Shown here: positions 1 through 8,252 of the stretch, piece after piece
Numbering within the stretch: position 1 is the stretch's first letter
Layout of the letters: each line of letters starts with the position of its first letter
Source of the DNA: Azophilus sp026709365
GTDB lineage: Bacteria > Pseudomonadota > Gammaproteobacteria > Pseudomonadales > Azotimanducaceae
Direction: 5' to 3'
Assembly: GCA_965200175.1 (NCBI GenBank)
Contig: OZ241345.1
Coordinates: 2,356,001 to 2,420,000, forward strand
Length of the DNA: 64,000 nt
Notes under the pieces: model-generated
Database searches by the model: none
What the model saw: the letters and a program-made list of their open reading frames with translations, nothing else
What the model was told of the DNA's origin: nothing
Position numbers and translations under genes: made by a program

Positions 1-698
1 GGCGTTACGGCGATCATGGCCAAGTCGTACCAGCCGGTCTCGATGGCCTTCTCCAGCACCGCTTGGGCGTTCTGGTGGGTCGAAAGGCCCCAAAAGCGAA
101 TCTTGCCTGCGTCCCGGGCCTGCTCAAAGGCCCTGCGCATCTCCTCGCTGCCGATCAGATCGGTGTTGTTGGCGGCCATCTGGTAGTAGGCGTCGATCAT
201 CTCCACCCTGAGATCGCGCAAGCTCTCCTCAAGCACTGCCAGCCACGCCTTGGCGCCCTGCCTGGCTTGGGCCGGCGTGATCGAGTCACCGGGGCCGACC
301 TCCTCATCAAGGTAAACGATGGACTTGGAGATCAGAAAAACGTCATCCCGCGCCTTGGCGAGGAAATTGGCCATGTTGCGCTCCGCATCGCCGTAGTAGC
401 GCCCGGTGCCCACGTCAAAGACGTTGACCCCCGCCTCCAAGGCCGTGCCGAGCAAGCGGTCCCTGGACCTGCGGCCCAGCGAAGCGCCGCAGCCGAACAC
501 CAGCCGGCTGCCTGCAAACCCGGTTCGCCCCAAGGTCCGGTATGCCATGTCCGGCCAGCCGAGGCCACCTTCCACTTGGCCCTGCGCTTCCGCAGCAGCG
601 GCCTTCACGCTGCCGGTGCGCAACAGCGTCTGGCCGGCGATGCCCGCCATCGCCAAGTGCTGGAGAAAAGTCCGGCGGCTCCTGTTCGACTGCTTCAT
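1..698 (-). CDS. Tat-exported aldo/keto reductase, 3' end outside the window
   Basis: The visible 232 residues start with a twin-arginine signal (SRRTFL at residues 7-12, then a hydrophobic stretch) and continue into an aldo/keto reductase TIM barrel. Expected active-site positions are present: Asp near 95, Tyr near 101/102 in the YYGD segment, and Lys125 (ISKS). The usual catalytic His after strand 4 appears replaced by Met (IDAYYQM, about residue 174), so the activity may differ from classical NADPH-dependent carbonyl reduction. The gene lies 78 nt downstream of the binding lipoprotein on the same strand and may be co-transcribed with it. The start is the only Met that places the Tat motif at the N-terminus. 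Export of an NAD(P)-binding fold is uncommon but known for Tat-type members of this family. Substrate unknown. Confidence 0.85.
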   Translation of the reverse strand, partial: MKQSNRSRRTFLQHLAMAGIAGQTLLRTGSVKAAAAEAQGQVEGGLGWPDMAYRTLGRTGFAGSRLVFGCGASLGRRSRDRLLGTALEAGVNVFDVGTGRYYGDAERNMANFLAKARDDVFLISKSIVYLDEEVGPGDSITPAQARQGAKAWLAVLEESLRDLRVEMIDAYYQMAANNTDLIGSEEMRRAFEQARDAGKIRFWGLSTHQNAQAVLEKAIETGWYDLAMIAVT

Positions 699-776
699 GG
701 CACTACCTCCCGCAACCAACCGTTGGCCCGCTTGGCGATCACCCACCGCAACCGCCAGCTTCGTGCCCAGTGTAAC

Positions 777-1970
777 TCAATAGCTCACCGCTTCCGCCAG
801 CACCACGAAGCGGCCGTTGCGGACCTGCGAAAGCACGCTCTCCCGCACCCCGCCGTGCTTTTCGGGTGAGAAGGACACTCGGTAGCCGAAGATGTCCGTG
901 TAGTCGGTGATGGCCTCCACGCCCTTGATCAGCCCATCGACCGTGAGGTCACGTCCGGCGTTCTCCAAGGCCAGCAACGTCAGGTCGGCGGCGCGGTAGC
1001 CCTCCATGGCCGCGAGGCCTGGATCGTCGCCGTGGAGCACCACGTACTGATCCCACCATGCCTGCACGGCAGGCGACTTGTCATCATCCGGGTAAATCTT
1101 CGCCATGTGGGTGAAGGCGTAGTAGCCCTCACTGCTTTCGTGGTCGGCGATGACCTGGCCATAGGCCGCGTTGTTGCCCACCCAGGCGACGTCCTCCCAG
1201 CCCATCTTGCGGGCGGTGTCGAGAACCAGAATGGTGTCCCGATGCACGGTGGCCATGGCCACCATGTCGCATTCCGCCTTCCGCAACCGCAGCACCGCGG
1301 CCGTGAACTCGCTCTCGGTCGGCTTGTGGGCGGTGCGGGCGACCACCTGCATGCCCATGGCCGCCAACTGGCCTTCAACGGCATCGACGATTTCCTGGCC
1401 GTAGTCCGACTCGTGATGGATGATGCAGATTCTTTGCTTGCCCTCGTTTTCAACGAAGTGGCGCACCGCGGCACGGACCTCATCGTAGTAGATGCCCCGC
1501 TGGGTGAACTTCATGCGGTGGAACGGCTCCACCATCTGGCGCCCGCCGCTGATGGGGAACAGGTTCGGCACCCCGGCACGGAACTGCTGCGGCATGATGG
1601 CGTTGTTCATCGGCGTGCCCACCGCCAGCAGCATGGCAAGGATGTTGTCCCTGTTGATGAGCTTGTTGGAAGCCTGAATGGCCTTTGGCAACTGATAGGC
1701 GCTGTCCTCCACCACAAAGCGGATCAACCGCCCATGCACGCCTCCTGCCGCGTTGGCCTCATCAAAGCGCATGCGCGCGCCATTGGTGGCGCCGACGCCC
1801 CAGACGGCCGTGGGGCCGGACAGGTCCGTGTAGCTGCCCAGGACGATCTCGGCATCAGTGACGCCGCGCACTGCCGATGCGGCCGAACCGGAACTCCCGG
1901 CGTCGTCGCCCCCCGAGCAACCCGTCAAAGCCAGCGTGCAAGCCAGCAACAGCCCTTTGCGCGTCTTCAT
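777..1970 (-). CDS. ABC-type branched-chain amino acid/amide binding lipoprotein (LivK-like)
   Basis: The protein has 397 residues. The ATG at 1970 is preceded by AGGAGG seven bases upstream, which favours it over an in-frame ATG 48 bases earlier. Residues 1-18 form a lipoprotein signal with lipobox LTGC, so the protein should be lipid-anchored and periplasmic. The rest is a type I periplasmic binding fold of the LivK/amide-urea group: a short opening strand (IVLGSYTDLSGP), the GGVHGR segment of lobe 1 and a YGQEIVDAVEGQ helix of lobe 2. No permease or ATPase genes adjoin it, so it is an orphan receptor that may work with a transporter elsewhere or as a sensor. Ligand unknown. Confidence 0.9.
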   Translation of the reverse strand: MKTRKGLLLACTLALTGCSGGDDAGSSGSAASAVRGVTDAEIVLGSYTDLSGPTAVWGVGATNGARMRFDEANAAGGVHGRLIRFVVEDSAYQLPKAIQASNKLINRDNILAMLLAVGTPMNNAIMPQQFRAGVPNLFPISGGRQMVEPFHRMKFTQRGIYYDEVRAAVRHFVENEGKQRICIIHHESDYGQEIVDAVEGQLAAMGMQVVARTAHKPTESEFTAAVLRLRKAECDMVAMATVHRDTILVLDTARKMGWEDVAWVGNNAAYGQVIADHESSEGYYAFTHMAKIYPDDDKSPAVQAWWDQYVVLHGDDPGLAAMEGYRAADLTLLALENAGRDLTVDGLIKGVEAITDYTDIFGYRVSFSPEKHGGVRESVLSQVRNGRFVVLAEAVSY

Positions 1971-2043
1971 CAGAGATTGCCTCCTGAAATGCATCGGCGG
2001 GGCGGCATTGTACTTCAAGAGTTGCGCGGACAGGGCTTTGGGT

Positions 2044-2140
2044 GTGCGGGCTCACGAACATTTCGGAACCTGGCCTAAGCGACGAGCGCGCGGAGTTTCG
2101 CGCAGCGAAACTCCAACGCGCCCGCCTCGCGGGCGCGCAG
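2044..2140 (+). repeat. Dispersed hairpin element, family A, copy A1
   Basis: The copy starts with GTGCGGGCTCA and a TTCGGAACCTG segment shared by the other copies. It contains two perfect hairpins: arms 2092-2101/2105-2114 (GGAGTTTCGC with GCGAAACTCC, loop GCA) and arms 2117-2125/2129-2137 (CGCGCCCGC with GCGGGCGCG, loop CTC). It lies between divergent genes (binding lipoprotein on minus, ATPase on plus). Confidence 0.85.
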
Positions 2141-2150
2141 GCGCAGCGGG

Positions 2151-2211
2151 TTGACGAACCACTCTCTAACCCTGAAAATTCAAAGTGAGCCTTTGAATTT
2201 TCAGGGTTATA
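2151..2211 (+). promoter_or_regulatory. Candidate promoter overlapped by a perfect 41-bp palindrome upstream of the ATPase gene
   Basis: TTGACG (2151-2156) and GAAAAT (2174-2179), 17 bases apart, make a plausible sigma-70 promoter. A perfect inverted repeat, AACCCTGAAAATTCAAAG at 2168-2185 with its complement at 2191-2208 and a 5-nt centre, covers the -10 box and a CAGGG Shine-Dalgarno-like sequence just before the GTG start at 2212. It is AT-rich in a GC-rich genome. It could be an operator or an mRNA hairpin that hides the ribosome site. The promoter assignment is inference; the palindrome is directly visible. Confidence 0.6.
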
Positions 2212-3375
2212 GTGGAACGAAAAGCGTTTCTCGGCAAAGTGGGCGACTACTTCAGAAGCCATCCCATGGTAGGCATCCTCGGCCCGCGCCAATGCGGCAA
2301 AACCACGTTGGCGCGGGAGTACGTCGCCTCGCTGCGCTCAAGCACACCAGAACGCCGCCGAGCCATCCACTACTTCGACCTTGAGGATCCTGAGCACCTC
2401 AACCGCCTCGCCGATCCCAAGCTCGCGCTGGAGCCTTTGGAAGGCCTCATCGTCATCGACGAAGTGCAGCGCGCGCCCGAGCTCTTTCCCCTTCTTCGGG
2501 TGCTGGTGGACCGCAGGCCACGTCGGCAAAGGTATCTGATCCTCGGCAGCGCATCCCGGGCGCTGATCCGGCAATCTTCGGAAACCCTGGCCGGGCGCAT
2601 CGCCTTCCTAGAGCTGCCGCCGTTCACGGCCTTTGAAGCCGGGAACCTGCAGCGCCTGTGGCTGCGCGGCGGCTTCCCGCCCGCCTATTTGGCCAAAACC
2701 AACGCCGACAGCATGGTCTGGCGAAAGGCCTACGTCACCGCCTTGCTGGAACGCGACCTGCCGGCCCTCGGCATCGACTTTGCCGCCGCCACCATGCGCC
2801 GCTTCTGGATGATGCTCGCGCACCGCCACGGCAGCCTGCTGAACGCCTCCGAACTGGCGCGTTCCATGGATGTCTCGCAACCCACCGTCAAGCGCCATCT
2901 CGACATCCTGAGCGGCACCTTCATGGTGCACCTGCTGCAGCCTTGGCACGCCAACGTCCACAAACGCCAGGTGAAATCGCCCAAGCTGTACGTCCGCGAT
3001 GCCGGGCTGCTGCATGCGTTGCTGAACCTGCCGGACTTGGAATCCCTGCGCGCCCATCCCGGCATCGGCGCCTCCTGGGAGGGATTTGCGCTGGAGCAGG
3101 CAATTCAGATTCTGGGGGCCGAGTCCGCCGAATGCCACTTCTGGGCCACCCACACCGAAGCGGAACTCGATCTGCTGGTGGTGCGGGGAAGCCGTCTGCG
3201 GGCGTTCGAGTTCAAGTACACATCGGCGCCCAAACCAACGCGATCCATGCATTCGGCGCTCAAGGACCTGGCGCTGGATCGCATCACCATCGTCTATCCC
3301 GGCAACGAGACCTACCCGCTCACCCCCAACATCGACGTCACCAACTTGGCGGCATTGGCTGGCAACGCAGCCTGA
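2212..3375 (+). CDS. AAA+ ATPase with C-terminal DUF4143 domain (first copy)
   Basis: The protein has 387 residues and begins at a GTG directly after a perfect palindrome. The N-terminal half is a P-loop ATPase of the AAA_14 type with Walker A GPRQCGKT (residues 24-31) and a Walker B-like LIVIDEVQRAP segment near residue 80. The C-terminal half is the DUF4143 domain, with a winged-helix-like SMDVSQPTVKRHLDIL segment and a late nuclease-like strand pattern (EAELDLLV...FEFKYT). Family members are widespread and often mobile-like; their cellular role is not established. The nuclease-like C-terminus and the toxin-antitoxin-like small operator region are only suggestive. A diverged second copy lies at 5743-6915 on the opposite strand. 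Confidence 0.9.
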   Translation: MERKAFLGKVGDYFRSHPMVGILGPRQCGKTTLAREYVASLRSSTPERRRAIHYFDLEDPEHLNRLADPKLALEPLEGLIVIDEVQRAPELFPLLRVLVDRRPRRQRYLILGSASRALIRQSSETLAGRIAFLELPPFTAFEAGNLQRLWLRGGFPPAYLAKTNADSMVWRKAYVTALLERDLPALGIDFAAATMRRFWMMLAHRHGSLLNASELARSMDVSQPTVKRHLDILSGTFMVHLLQPWHANVHKRQVKSPKLYVRDAGLLHALLNLPDLESLRAHPGIGASWEGFALEQAIQILGAESAECHFWATHTEAELDLLVVRGSRLRAFEFKYTSAPKPTRSMHSALKDLALDRITIVYPGNETYPLTPNIDVTNLAALAGNAA

Positions 3376-3787
3376 ACTGCTGGCAGCTCCGTTTGATTCA
3401 GGCTTTGGGGTCAATGCTGTGGCGAATGGCATTGCAAGGGCAGGATGGCGGGTTGCCGGCCGCACCACCGCTCAGTCAAGAGCGTTCGAACTTGACCTAA
3501 TCGCTTAGATTCAATTCCGTCGGCGTTTGGCGAAGTTCGAGTTCCGCCGGCTCAGCAATGCGATCATGCAGGTTCTCCCCGGCAAGCGAACGATGGGCAA
3601 GGAGAATGAGGTCATGCGAACCGTGCGCTCGCACGGCCTTGAAGTCGAAGTTCATGCCATGCGAAAGGCTTAGAATGGGCACATGGAAATCGCCAACAGC
3701 GCCATTTGCCCGCCGTTAGCCTTTGCTGCCGCCCGGCCGGCCGACGAGGCCAGCGCGCCGCAAGGCTGACGCTCGGGCAACCCGCCG
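3376..3787. other. Intergenic stretch without a convincing gene
   Basis: These 412 bases separate the ATPase from the cupin gene. Two small overlapping open frames are present on opposite strands: minus, about 50 residues from an ATG near 3655, and plus, about 50 residues ending near 3672. Neither has a good ribosome site or recognisable family. No member of repeat family A or B, tRNA or terminator was seen. Confidence 0.5.
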
Positions 3788-4162
3788 ATGGATCGAGCCG
3801 AGTTGTCTGGCCAACCCACGGAAATCGCGCCGGACGGCAGCGAGGTTCGCAAGCTCGTCAACGGCAGCCGTGCCAGCCTCGTCCACTGCACCCTGCCCGT
3901 CGGCGCAACCTCGAAGGCCGTGCAGCACGCAACCATTGAGGAGATTTGGTACTGCATCGCCGGGCACGGACAGGTTTGGCGCAAGCGCGGCGCGCAGGAG
4001 CGCATGGCCGAGGTCTCCACTGGCACAGCTTTGACCATTGCGCCGGGGACGGCGTTCCAGTTTCGCAACACCGGCGCCGGCGAGTTGCGCTTCATCATCG
4101 CCTCCATGCCGCCGTGGCCCGGCGATGCGGAAGCCGCGGAAGCCCCTGGCCACTGGCGATAG
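3788..4162 (+). CDS. Small cupin-domain protein
   Basis: This 124-residue single-domain cupin has the first cupin motif around residues 41-60 (ATIEEIWYCIAGHGQVW) and the second around 83-97 (TIAPGTAFQFRNTG). The first motif keeps a Glu and the Gly-rich turn but lacks the full His triad, so metal binding is uncertain. It is soluble and has no signal peptide. Such proteins are often sugar- or metabolite-binding enzymes, but no substrate can be named here. It precedes cysS on the same strand by 73 bases. That spacing would allow co-transcription, although a functional link is not obvious. The ribosome site is weak. Confidence 0.8.
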   Translation: MDRAELSGQPTEIAPDGSEVRKLVNGSRASLVHCTLPVGATSKAVQHATIEEIWYCIAGHGQVWRKRGAQERMAEVSTGTALTIAPGTAFQFRNTGAGELRFIIASMPPWPGDAEAAEAPGHWR

Positions 4163-4235
4163 GCCCGCACGCCTTTACCCCTCACGGCTATACTGTGTCA
4201 CTTGGCGCAACGGCGGGCAGCCCAAGGCCGATCCC

Positions 4236-5729
4236 ATGCAAATCAAGCTCCACAACACCCTCTCCGGGCGCAGGGAGGTCTTCCGCCCGCTGGATCCGCA
4301 GCGGGTGACGCTCTACGTTTGCGGACCGACCGTGTACGGTCCGGTCCACATCGGCAACGGTCGCCCGGCAGTGGTGTTCGACGTGCTCAGGCGCCTGCTG
4401 AAGACCGTTTACCCCAAGGTGGTTTACGTCTCCAACATCACCGACGTGGATGACAAGATCAATGCCCAGGCGTTGGCCAACGGCGAGCCCATTCAGGCCT
4501 TGGCGGACCGCTTCAGCGCCGCCTACAACGACGACATCAAGGCGCTGGGCGTTCTGCCCGCCGACGTGCAGCCCCGGGCCACCGGGCACATCGCCGAAAT
4601 CATCGCCATGATCGAGACGCTGATCGGCCAAGGCTTTGCCTACGAGGCCTCCGGCCATGTGCTGTTCCATGTGCCTGCCGACCCCGACTACGGCTGCCTC
4701 TCCCATCGTTCGCTTGAGGACATGCTCGACGGCGCCCGGGTGGAGGTGGCGCCGTACAAGCGCGACCCCAAGGACTTCGTGCTCTGGAAGCCCTCCGCTC
4801 CGGAACTGCCCGGCTGGGAAAGCCCCTGGGGCCGGGGACGGCCCGGCTGGCACATCGAGTGCTCGGCGATGATCCACGCCCACCTGGGCACCCGCATCGA
4901 CATCCACGGCGGCGGCGCGGATCTGGCCTTTCCCCACCACGAGAACGAGCTGGCGCAATCGCGCTGCGCCCACGGGCAGCACGATTGCGTGGGCTACTGG
5001 CTGCACAACGGCATGCTGACCTTGGGCCAGGAGAAGATGTCCAAGTCGCTCGGCAACATCGTCACCATTGCCGACCTGCGGCAGCGCCACGACGGGGAAA
5101 CCCTGCGCTACGCGCTGCTCTCCGGCCAGTACCGCTCGCCCCTAGTTTGGTCGGACGAGCTGCTGGATCAATCCCGCCGCAGCTTGGACAGGCTCTACGG
5201 GGCGCTGCGGGGCGGGGAGTCGCCCAAAGAGAGCGGCACGCCGACACTGCCGGGCAGGGAGGAGTTTCCCCAAGAGGTGCTGACGGCGCTCGCCGACGAC
5301 CTCAACACGCCCGGCGCCTTGGCCGCGCTGCACGGCATCGCCGGGGCAATCAACCGAACCGGGGATGCGAGTGAAGCCGAGCGCCTGCGACGTGAACTGA
5401 AGGCGGGCGGCTGGCTGCTCGGGCTGCTTGGCAAGTCTGCTGAGGCGTACTTTCAAGGTGGGGCTCCGATTGATGCGACCGTGGCATCCCGTGGAGAGTC
5501 GGTGGCAGAGCTGAAGGCGAAGGGCTCCGCTGCGGAATTGACAAGCTCCGCTCACTTGGCGGTCGAGGCCCACTCGCCCCAAGACGTCGAGGCCCTCATC
5601 GCCGAGCGCAACCAAGCCCGCAAGGACCAGGACTTCAAACGCGCCGACGCCATCCGCGACCAACTGGCCGAAGCCGGAATCGAACTGGAGGACACGAGGA
5701 CGGGCACCCGCTGGAAACGGGCCAGATAA
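4236..5729 (+). CDS. cysS: Cysteinyl-tRNA synthetase
   Basis: This class Ia synthetase charges tRNA-Cys in the cytoplasm. The chosen ATG gives 497 residues starting MQIKLHNTLS, which matches the family N-terminus; upstream in-frame codons are not needed. Cys29 in CGPTVY is the first zinc ligand, HIGN (38-41) is the HIGH signature, ECSAM and HHENE provide further zinc-site residues, and EKMSKSLGN (about residue 270) is the KMSKS loop. The C-terminal helical anticodon-binding part is about 35 residues longer than in E. coli, with a low-complexity insert before the QARKDQDFKRADAIRDQL helix. It is followed by a convergent ATPase gene only 13 bases away. Confidence 0.97.
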   Translation: MQIKLHNTLSGRREVFRPLDPQRVTLYVCGPTVYGPVHIGNGRPAVVFDVLRRLLKTVYPKVVYVSNITDVDDKINAQALANGEPIQALADRFSAAYNDDIKALGVLPADVQPRATGHIAEIIAMIETLIGQGFAYEASGHVLFHVPADPDYGCLSHRSLEDMLDGARVEVAPYKRDPKDFVLWKPSAPELPGWESPWGRGRPGWHIECSAMIHAHLGTRIDIHGGGADLAFPHHENELAQSRCAHGQHDCVGYWLHNGMLTLGQEKMSKSLGNIVTIADLRQRHDGETLRYALLSGQYRSPLVWSDELLDQSRRSLDRLYGALRGGESPKESGTPTLPGREEFPQEVLTALADDLNTPGALAALHGIAGAINRTGDASEAERLRRELKAGGWLLGLLGKSAEAYFQGGAPIDATVASRGESVAELKAKGSAAELTSSAHLAVEAHSPQDVEALIAERNQARKDQDFKRADAIRDQLAEAGIELEDTRTGTRWKRAR

Positions 5730-5742
5730 GACTGGCTTGGAT

Positions 5743-6915
5743 TCAGGCGTTGTCCAGGATCCAGTCCACCCAATCGCCCAAGCTGCCGACCGCCGCGCGC
5801 TCCCCCTCCATCCACTGGCCTGAGTGCGTCACCAGAATGCGCCGATGCGCGCCGATGAGGTCGGCGACAGCGTTCAACCGCGCCAAGTCCTCCGGGTGCG
5901 GGCTGGCCGTCAGCTTCGCCTCAATCGCCCACGTCTCCGGCTGCTTGGTCGCCGGGGCGGCGGGGAATTGCAAAACGAGGTCGATCTCGCGCCGGTCGGC
6001 GGTTCGCAAGTGGTGGGCGCGGAAGGCGCAGCCCGCTTGCTCAAGCGCAGTGAGCAACTGATCCACCACGAACCCCTCCCAGCTCGCACCGACCATGGGA
6101 TGGCGCAGCAGCGCCGCCCCATCGGCGATCTGCAGGGAGGCGTGCAGCAAGCCGCTGTCGCGCCAATGCAGCTTGGGGCGCTTTACCAAGCGCTTGCGGA
6201 TGTTGCCGTGGTAGGCCGGCAGACGGCGGATTAGAAAGGCACCCTCCAAGTGGTCAAGGTAACCATTCACGGTATGGTAGGAGAGCGCCAGGCCCTTGCC
6301 GACGCCGCTCGCATTCCACTCCTGGCCCTGCACAGCGGCCAGCATGGCCAGCAGCCGCTCAGTGGTCTGCGGCGCCGCGGGCAGCCCCCAAGCCGGGAGG
6401 TCGCGTTGAGCGAGCAGCGAGAGGTAGTTCGACTGCCAGACGGGGAAGCTCCGACCGGACTCCAACACCCCGCCGTCAGGGTAGCCGCCCAGCAGCCAAC
6501 GCAGGCCACGGGCCGATTCGGGCAGTTCGGCCAATGACAGGGGTGCCAGCTCCAGCAGCGCCAGCCGGCCGGCCAGGGATTCGGACACGTCCCGCATCAA
6601 CGTCGGCGAAACCGAGCCGAGCAGCAGGAAACGACCGTTGCGCTTGCGCTCGGCATCGATGGCGCCTCTGAGACGAGGAAACAGCGCTGGCCAAGCCTGC
6701 GCCTCATCTAAGACCAGAAGCTCGGCCGAATCCATCAAGCGCGGCCAATCCAAGTCAAGCCGCAGAAGCTCCTCCGGCTGCTCAAGGTCGTAGTAACTGC
6801 CGCCCAGTGAACGCGCCAACGTGGTCTTGCCGCATTGGCGGGAGCCCACCAGCGCCACTGCGGGAAAATGAGCCAAGCGATGCTTGAGGACGGAAGTGAT
6901 CCTGCGGGGAATCAA
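5743..6915 (-). CDS. AAA+ ATPase with C-terminal DUF4143 domain (second copy)
   Basis: The protein has about 390 residues. I place the start at TTG 6915, six bases after a GCAGGAG ribosome site; a TTG at 6942 is also in frame but lies inside a palindrome and lacks such a site. Walker A reads GSRQCGKTTLA and the Walker B region is ELLVLDEAQAWP. The C-terminal half contains the DUF4143 fold and a nuclease-like EIDLVLQF...WAIEAKL pattern. The family matches the 2212-3375 protein, but sequence identity is only moderate, so the two are not a recent duplication. Both genes are preceded by a perfect AT-rich palindrome, which suggests a shared mode of control. Role unknown. Confidence 0.9.
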   Translation of the reverse strand: MIPRRITSVLKHRLAHFPAVALVGSRQCGKTTLARSLGGSYYDLEQPEELLRLDLDWPRLMDSAELLVLDEAQAWPALFPRLRGAIDAERKRNGRFLLLGSVSPTLMRDVSESLAGRLALLELAPLSLAELPESARGLRWLLGGYPDGGVLESGRSFPVWQSNYLSLLAQRDLPAWGLPAAPQTTERLLAMLAAVQGQEWNASGVGKGLALSYHTVNGYLDHLEGAFLIRRLPAYHGNIRKRLVKRPKLHWRDSGLLHASLQIADGAALLRHPMVGASWEGFVVDQLLTALEQAGCAFRAHHLRTADRREIDLVLQFPAAPATKQPETWAIEAKLTASPHPEDLARLNAVADLIGAHRRILVTHSGQWMEGERAAVGSLGDWVDWILDNA

Positions 6916-6925
6916 GGACTGCTCC

Positions 6926-6975
6926 TGCAAAATAGAAATCAATTTCTATTTTGCATCTGGACAGCGGCGATGCAA
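6926..6975 (-). promoter_or_regulatory. Candidate promoter with perfect 30-bp palindrome upstream of second ATPase
   Basis: A perfect inverted repeat with 14-bp arms (TGCAAAATAGAAAT at 6926-6939, complement at 6942-6955, 2-nt centre) lies 10 bases upstream of the TTG start at 6915. On the minus strand TTGCAT (6975-6970) and CAAAAT (6953-6948), 16 bases apart, could be a promoter whose -10 lies in the palindrome. The layout copies that of the first DUF4143 ATPase although the palindrome sequence differs. Confidence 0.55.
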
Positions 6976-7053
6976 CTTCACCCGGCACCGTAGCGGACTT
7001 CGTGGCGGCGAAGGTCGGTGCGGACACCCGACCCGAACCATCTGCCCGCACGG

Positions 7054-7437
7054 TCACCCGGGCAAACGTCGAAAGCCGTTTCGCCGTCGGCGCCACACCC
7101 AGCCATAGACCAGGGCGTTGACCAAGATCAAGCCGCCCGCCAGCACCCACTGCGAGGACCGCGACAGACCGGGCGGGTACACCACAGGCACAAGATAGCG
7201 CTCGATGAACCCGCCGGAGTAGCCCTCAAGGCCGGCTTCGAGCCTGAGCGCCACTTCCAAGGGCGTCAAGGGGCAGGTGAGCCCGAAAATCTCGACCGAC
7301 GCCGCCCAAGCCAAGGCGACGCCATGTGCCCAAGCGAGGCGAGGCCAGCGCAGCGCCAGCAGACCGCCGAAAACCGCGAACAGGATGAAGCCGAAGTGCA
7401 GCGCCACCAGCAGATCGGCAAGCAATCGATGAATCAT
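7054..7437 (-). CDS. DUF2784 small membrane protein
   Basis: This 127-residue protein has four predicted hydrophobic segments (about residues 8-28, 33-50, 52-65 and 100-118) and conserved features of the DUF2784 family: an N-terminal LLADLLVALHFGFI helix, a central FGLTCPLTPLE motif and a GGFIERYLVP segment. It should sit in the inner membrane. The family's function is unknown. The start at 7437 follows an AAGG ribosome site. It is divergent from the DUF35 gene at 7749, with repeat copy A2 in between. The C-terminus is a short Arg-rich tail. Confidence 0.88.
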   Translation of the reverse strand: MIHRLLADLLVALHFGFILFAVFGGLLALRWPRLAWAHGVALAWAASVEIFGLTCPLTPLEVALRLEAGLEGYSGGFIERYLVPVVYPPGLSRSSQWVLAGGLILVNALVYGWVWRRRRNGFRRLPG

Positions 7438-7583
7438 GGCCGGAACCTTAACCCCATTTGGCGCTTGGGGCCGCTTTAACGTGCGGCAACGACGAGGATG
7501 TCCCCCACGCCCCCAAGGTACTTGTTCGCAGCCGTACCCGTCGCGGCCGCCACCTTTGACCACCCTCTCCCCAACACCCGCCT

Positions 7584-7680
7584 GTGCGGGTTCGGAAACA
7601 TCTCGAACCTGATCCACGCGACGAGTGCGCGGAGTTTCGCGCCAGCGAAACTCCATCCGCACCCGCTTTGCGGGCGCGCG
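7584..7680 (+). repeat. Dispersed hairpin element, family A, copy A2
   Basis: The head (GTGCGGGTTCGGAAACAT) is like the other copies. Hairpin 1 arms are 7631-7640/7645-7654 (GGAGTTTCGC/GCGAAACTCC, loop GCCA). Hairpin 2 is CGCACCCGC with GCGGGCGCG, with one unpaired position. It sits between divergent genes for DUF2784 and DUF35. Confidence 0.85.
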
Positions 7681-7748
7681 GGCTTCCCGTTCGGCCCGGA
7701 ATCGGTTAAAACAACCACCGTAGAAGGCAATCCGCTTGGGGAGAGTTG

Positions 7749-8189
7749 ATGCGGAGCATCGCGGACCAGATTCCAATTGCGCAAGGGCTGTTCACTTGGC
7801 CGTCCAACGACCCGCGCCTGCTCGGCAGCCAGTGCCTCGATTGCGGGGTGGTCACTTTCCCCGCCCAGTCCGGGTGCCCGGCCTGCTGCGGGGAGAACAC
7901 CGAGGTCATCGAGCTGGAGCGCAGGGGCAAGCTGTGGACCTGGACCATTCAGGGCTTTCTGCCCAATCGCCCGCCTTACGAAGGCCCGGAGACGCCGGAG
8001 ACCTTCAAGCCCTTCGGCGTCGGCTACGTGGAACTGCCAAACCAGGTGCGCGTCGAAACCCGCATCCAAACCGAGGACATCTCCAAGCTGCGCATCGGCA
8101 TGGAGATGGACTTGGTGGTGGAGAAGTTCATTGAGCGCGACGGCAAGGACATCATCGCCTACTTCTTCCGGCCAGCGGACGAGAGCTGA
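7749..8189 (+). CDS. Zn-ribbon/OB-fold (DUF35) acyl-CoA-associated protein
   Basis: The protein has 146 residues, with the ATG preceded by GGGGAG. The N-terminal rubredoxin-like zinc ribbon has Cys29, Cys32, Cys43 and Cys46; the C-terminal half is an OB-fold (GKLWTWTIQ...VGYVELP...VRVETRI). DUF35 proteins bind acyl-CoA and form complexes with thiolases or hydratases (for example the ChsH2 and BenM-type partners in steroid and aromatic acyl-CoA breakdown). The thiolase-like gene starts 63 bases downstream on the same strand, so this is very likely its partner subunit. Confidence 0.9.
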   Translation: MRSIADQIPIAQGLFTWPSNDPRLLGSQCLDCGVVTFPAQSGCPACCGENTEVIELERRGKLWTWTIQGFLPNRPPYEGPETPETFKPFGVGYVELPNQVRVETRIQTEDISKLRIGMEMDLVVEKFIERDGKDIIAYFFRPADES

Positions 8190-8252
8190 CTAACGGCGCC
8201 TTATTTCCCGACCCAAGACCAACCCATGACCAACTCTTGAAGGAGCACACTA

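Noticed and set aside
3497..3682. Possible 50-60 residue minus-strand gene
   Set aside because: Reasonable composition but no ribosome site, no recognisable family, and a competing plus-strand frame in the same place.
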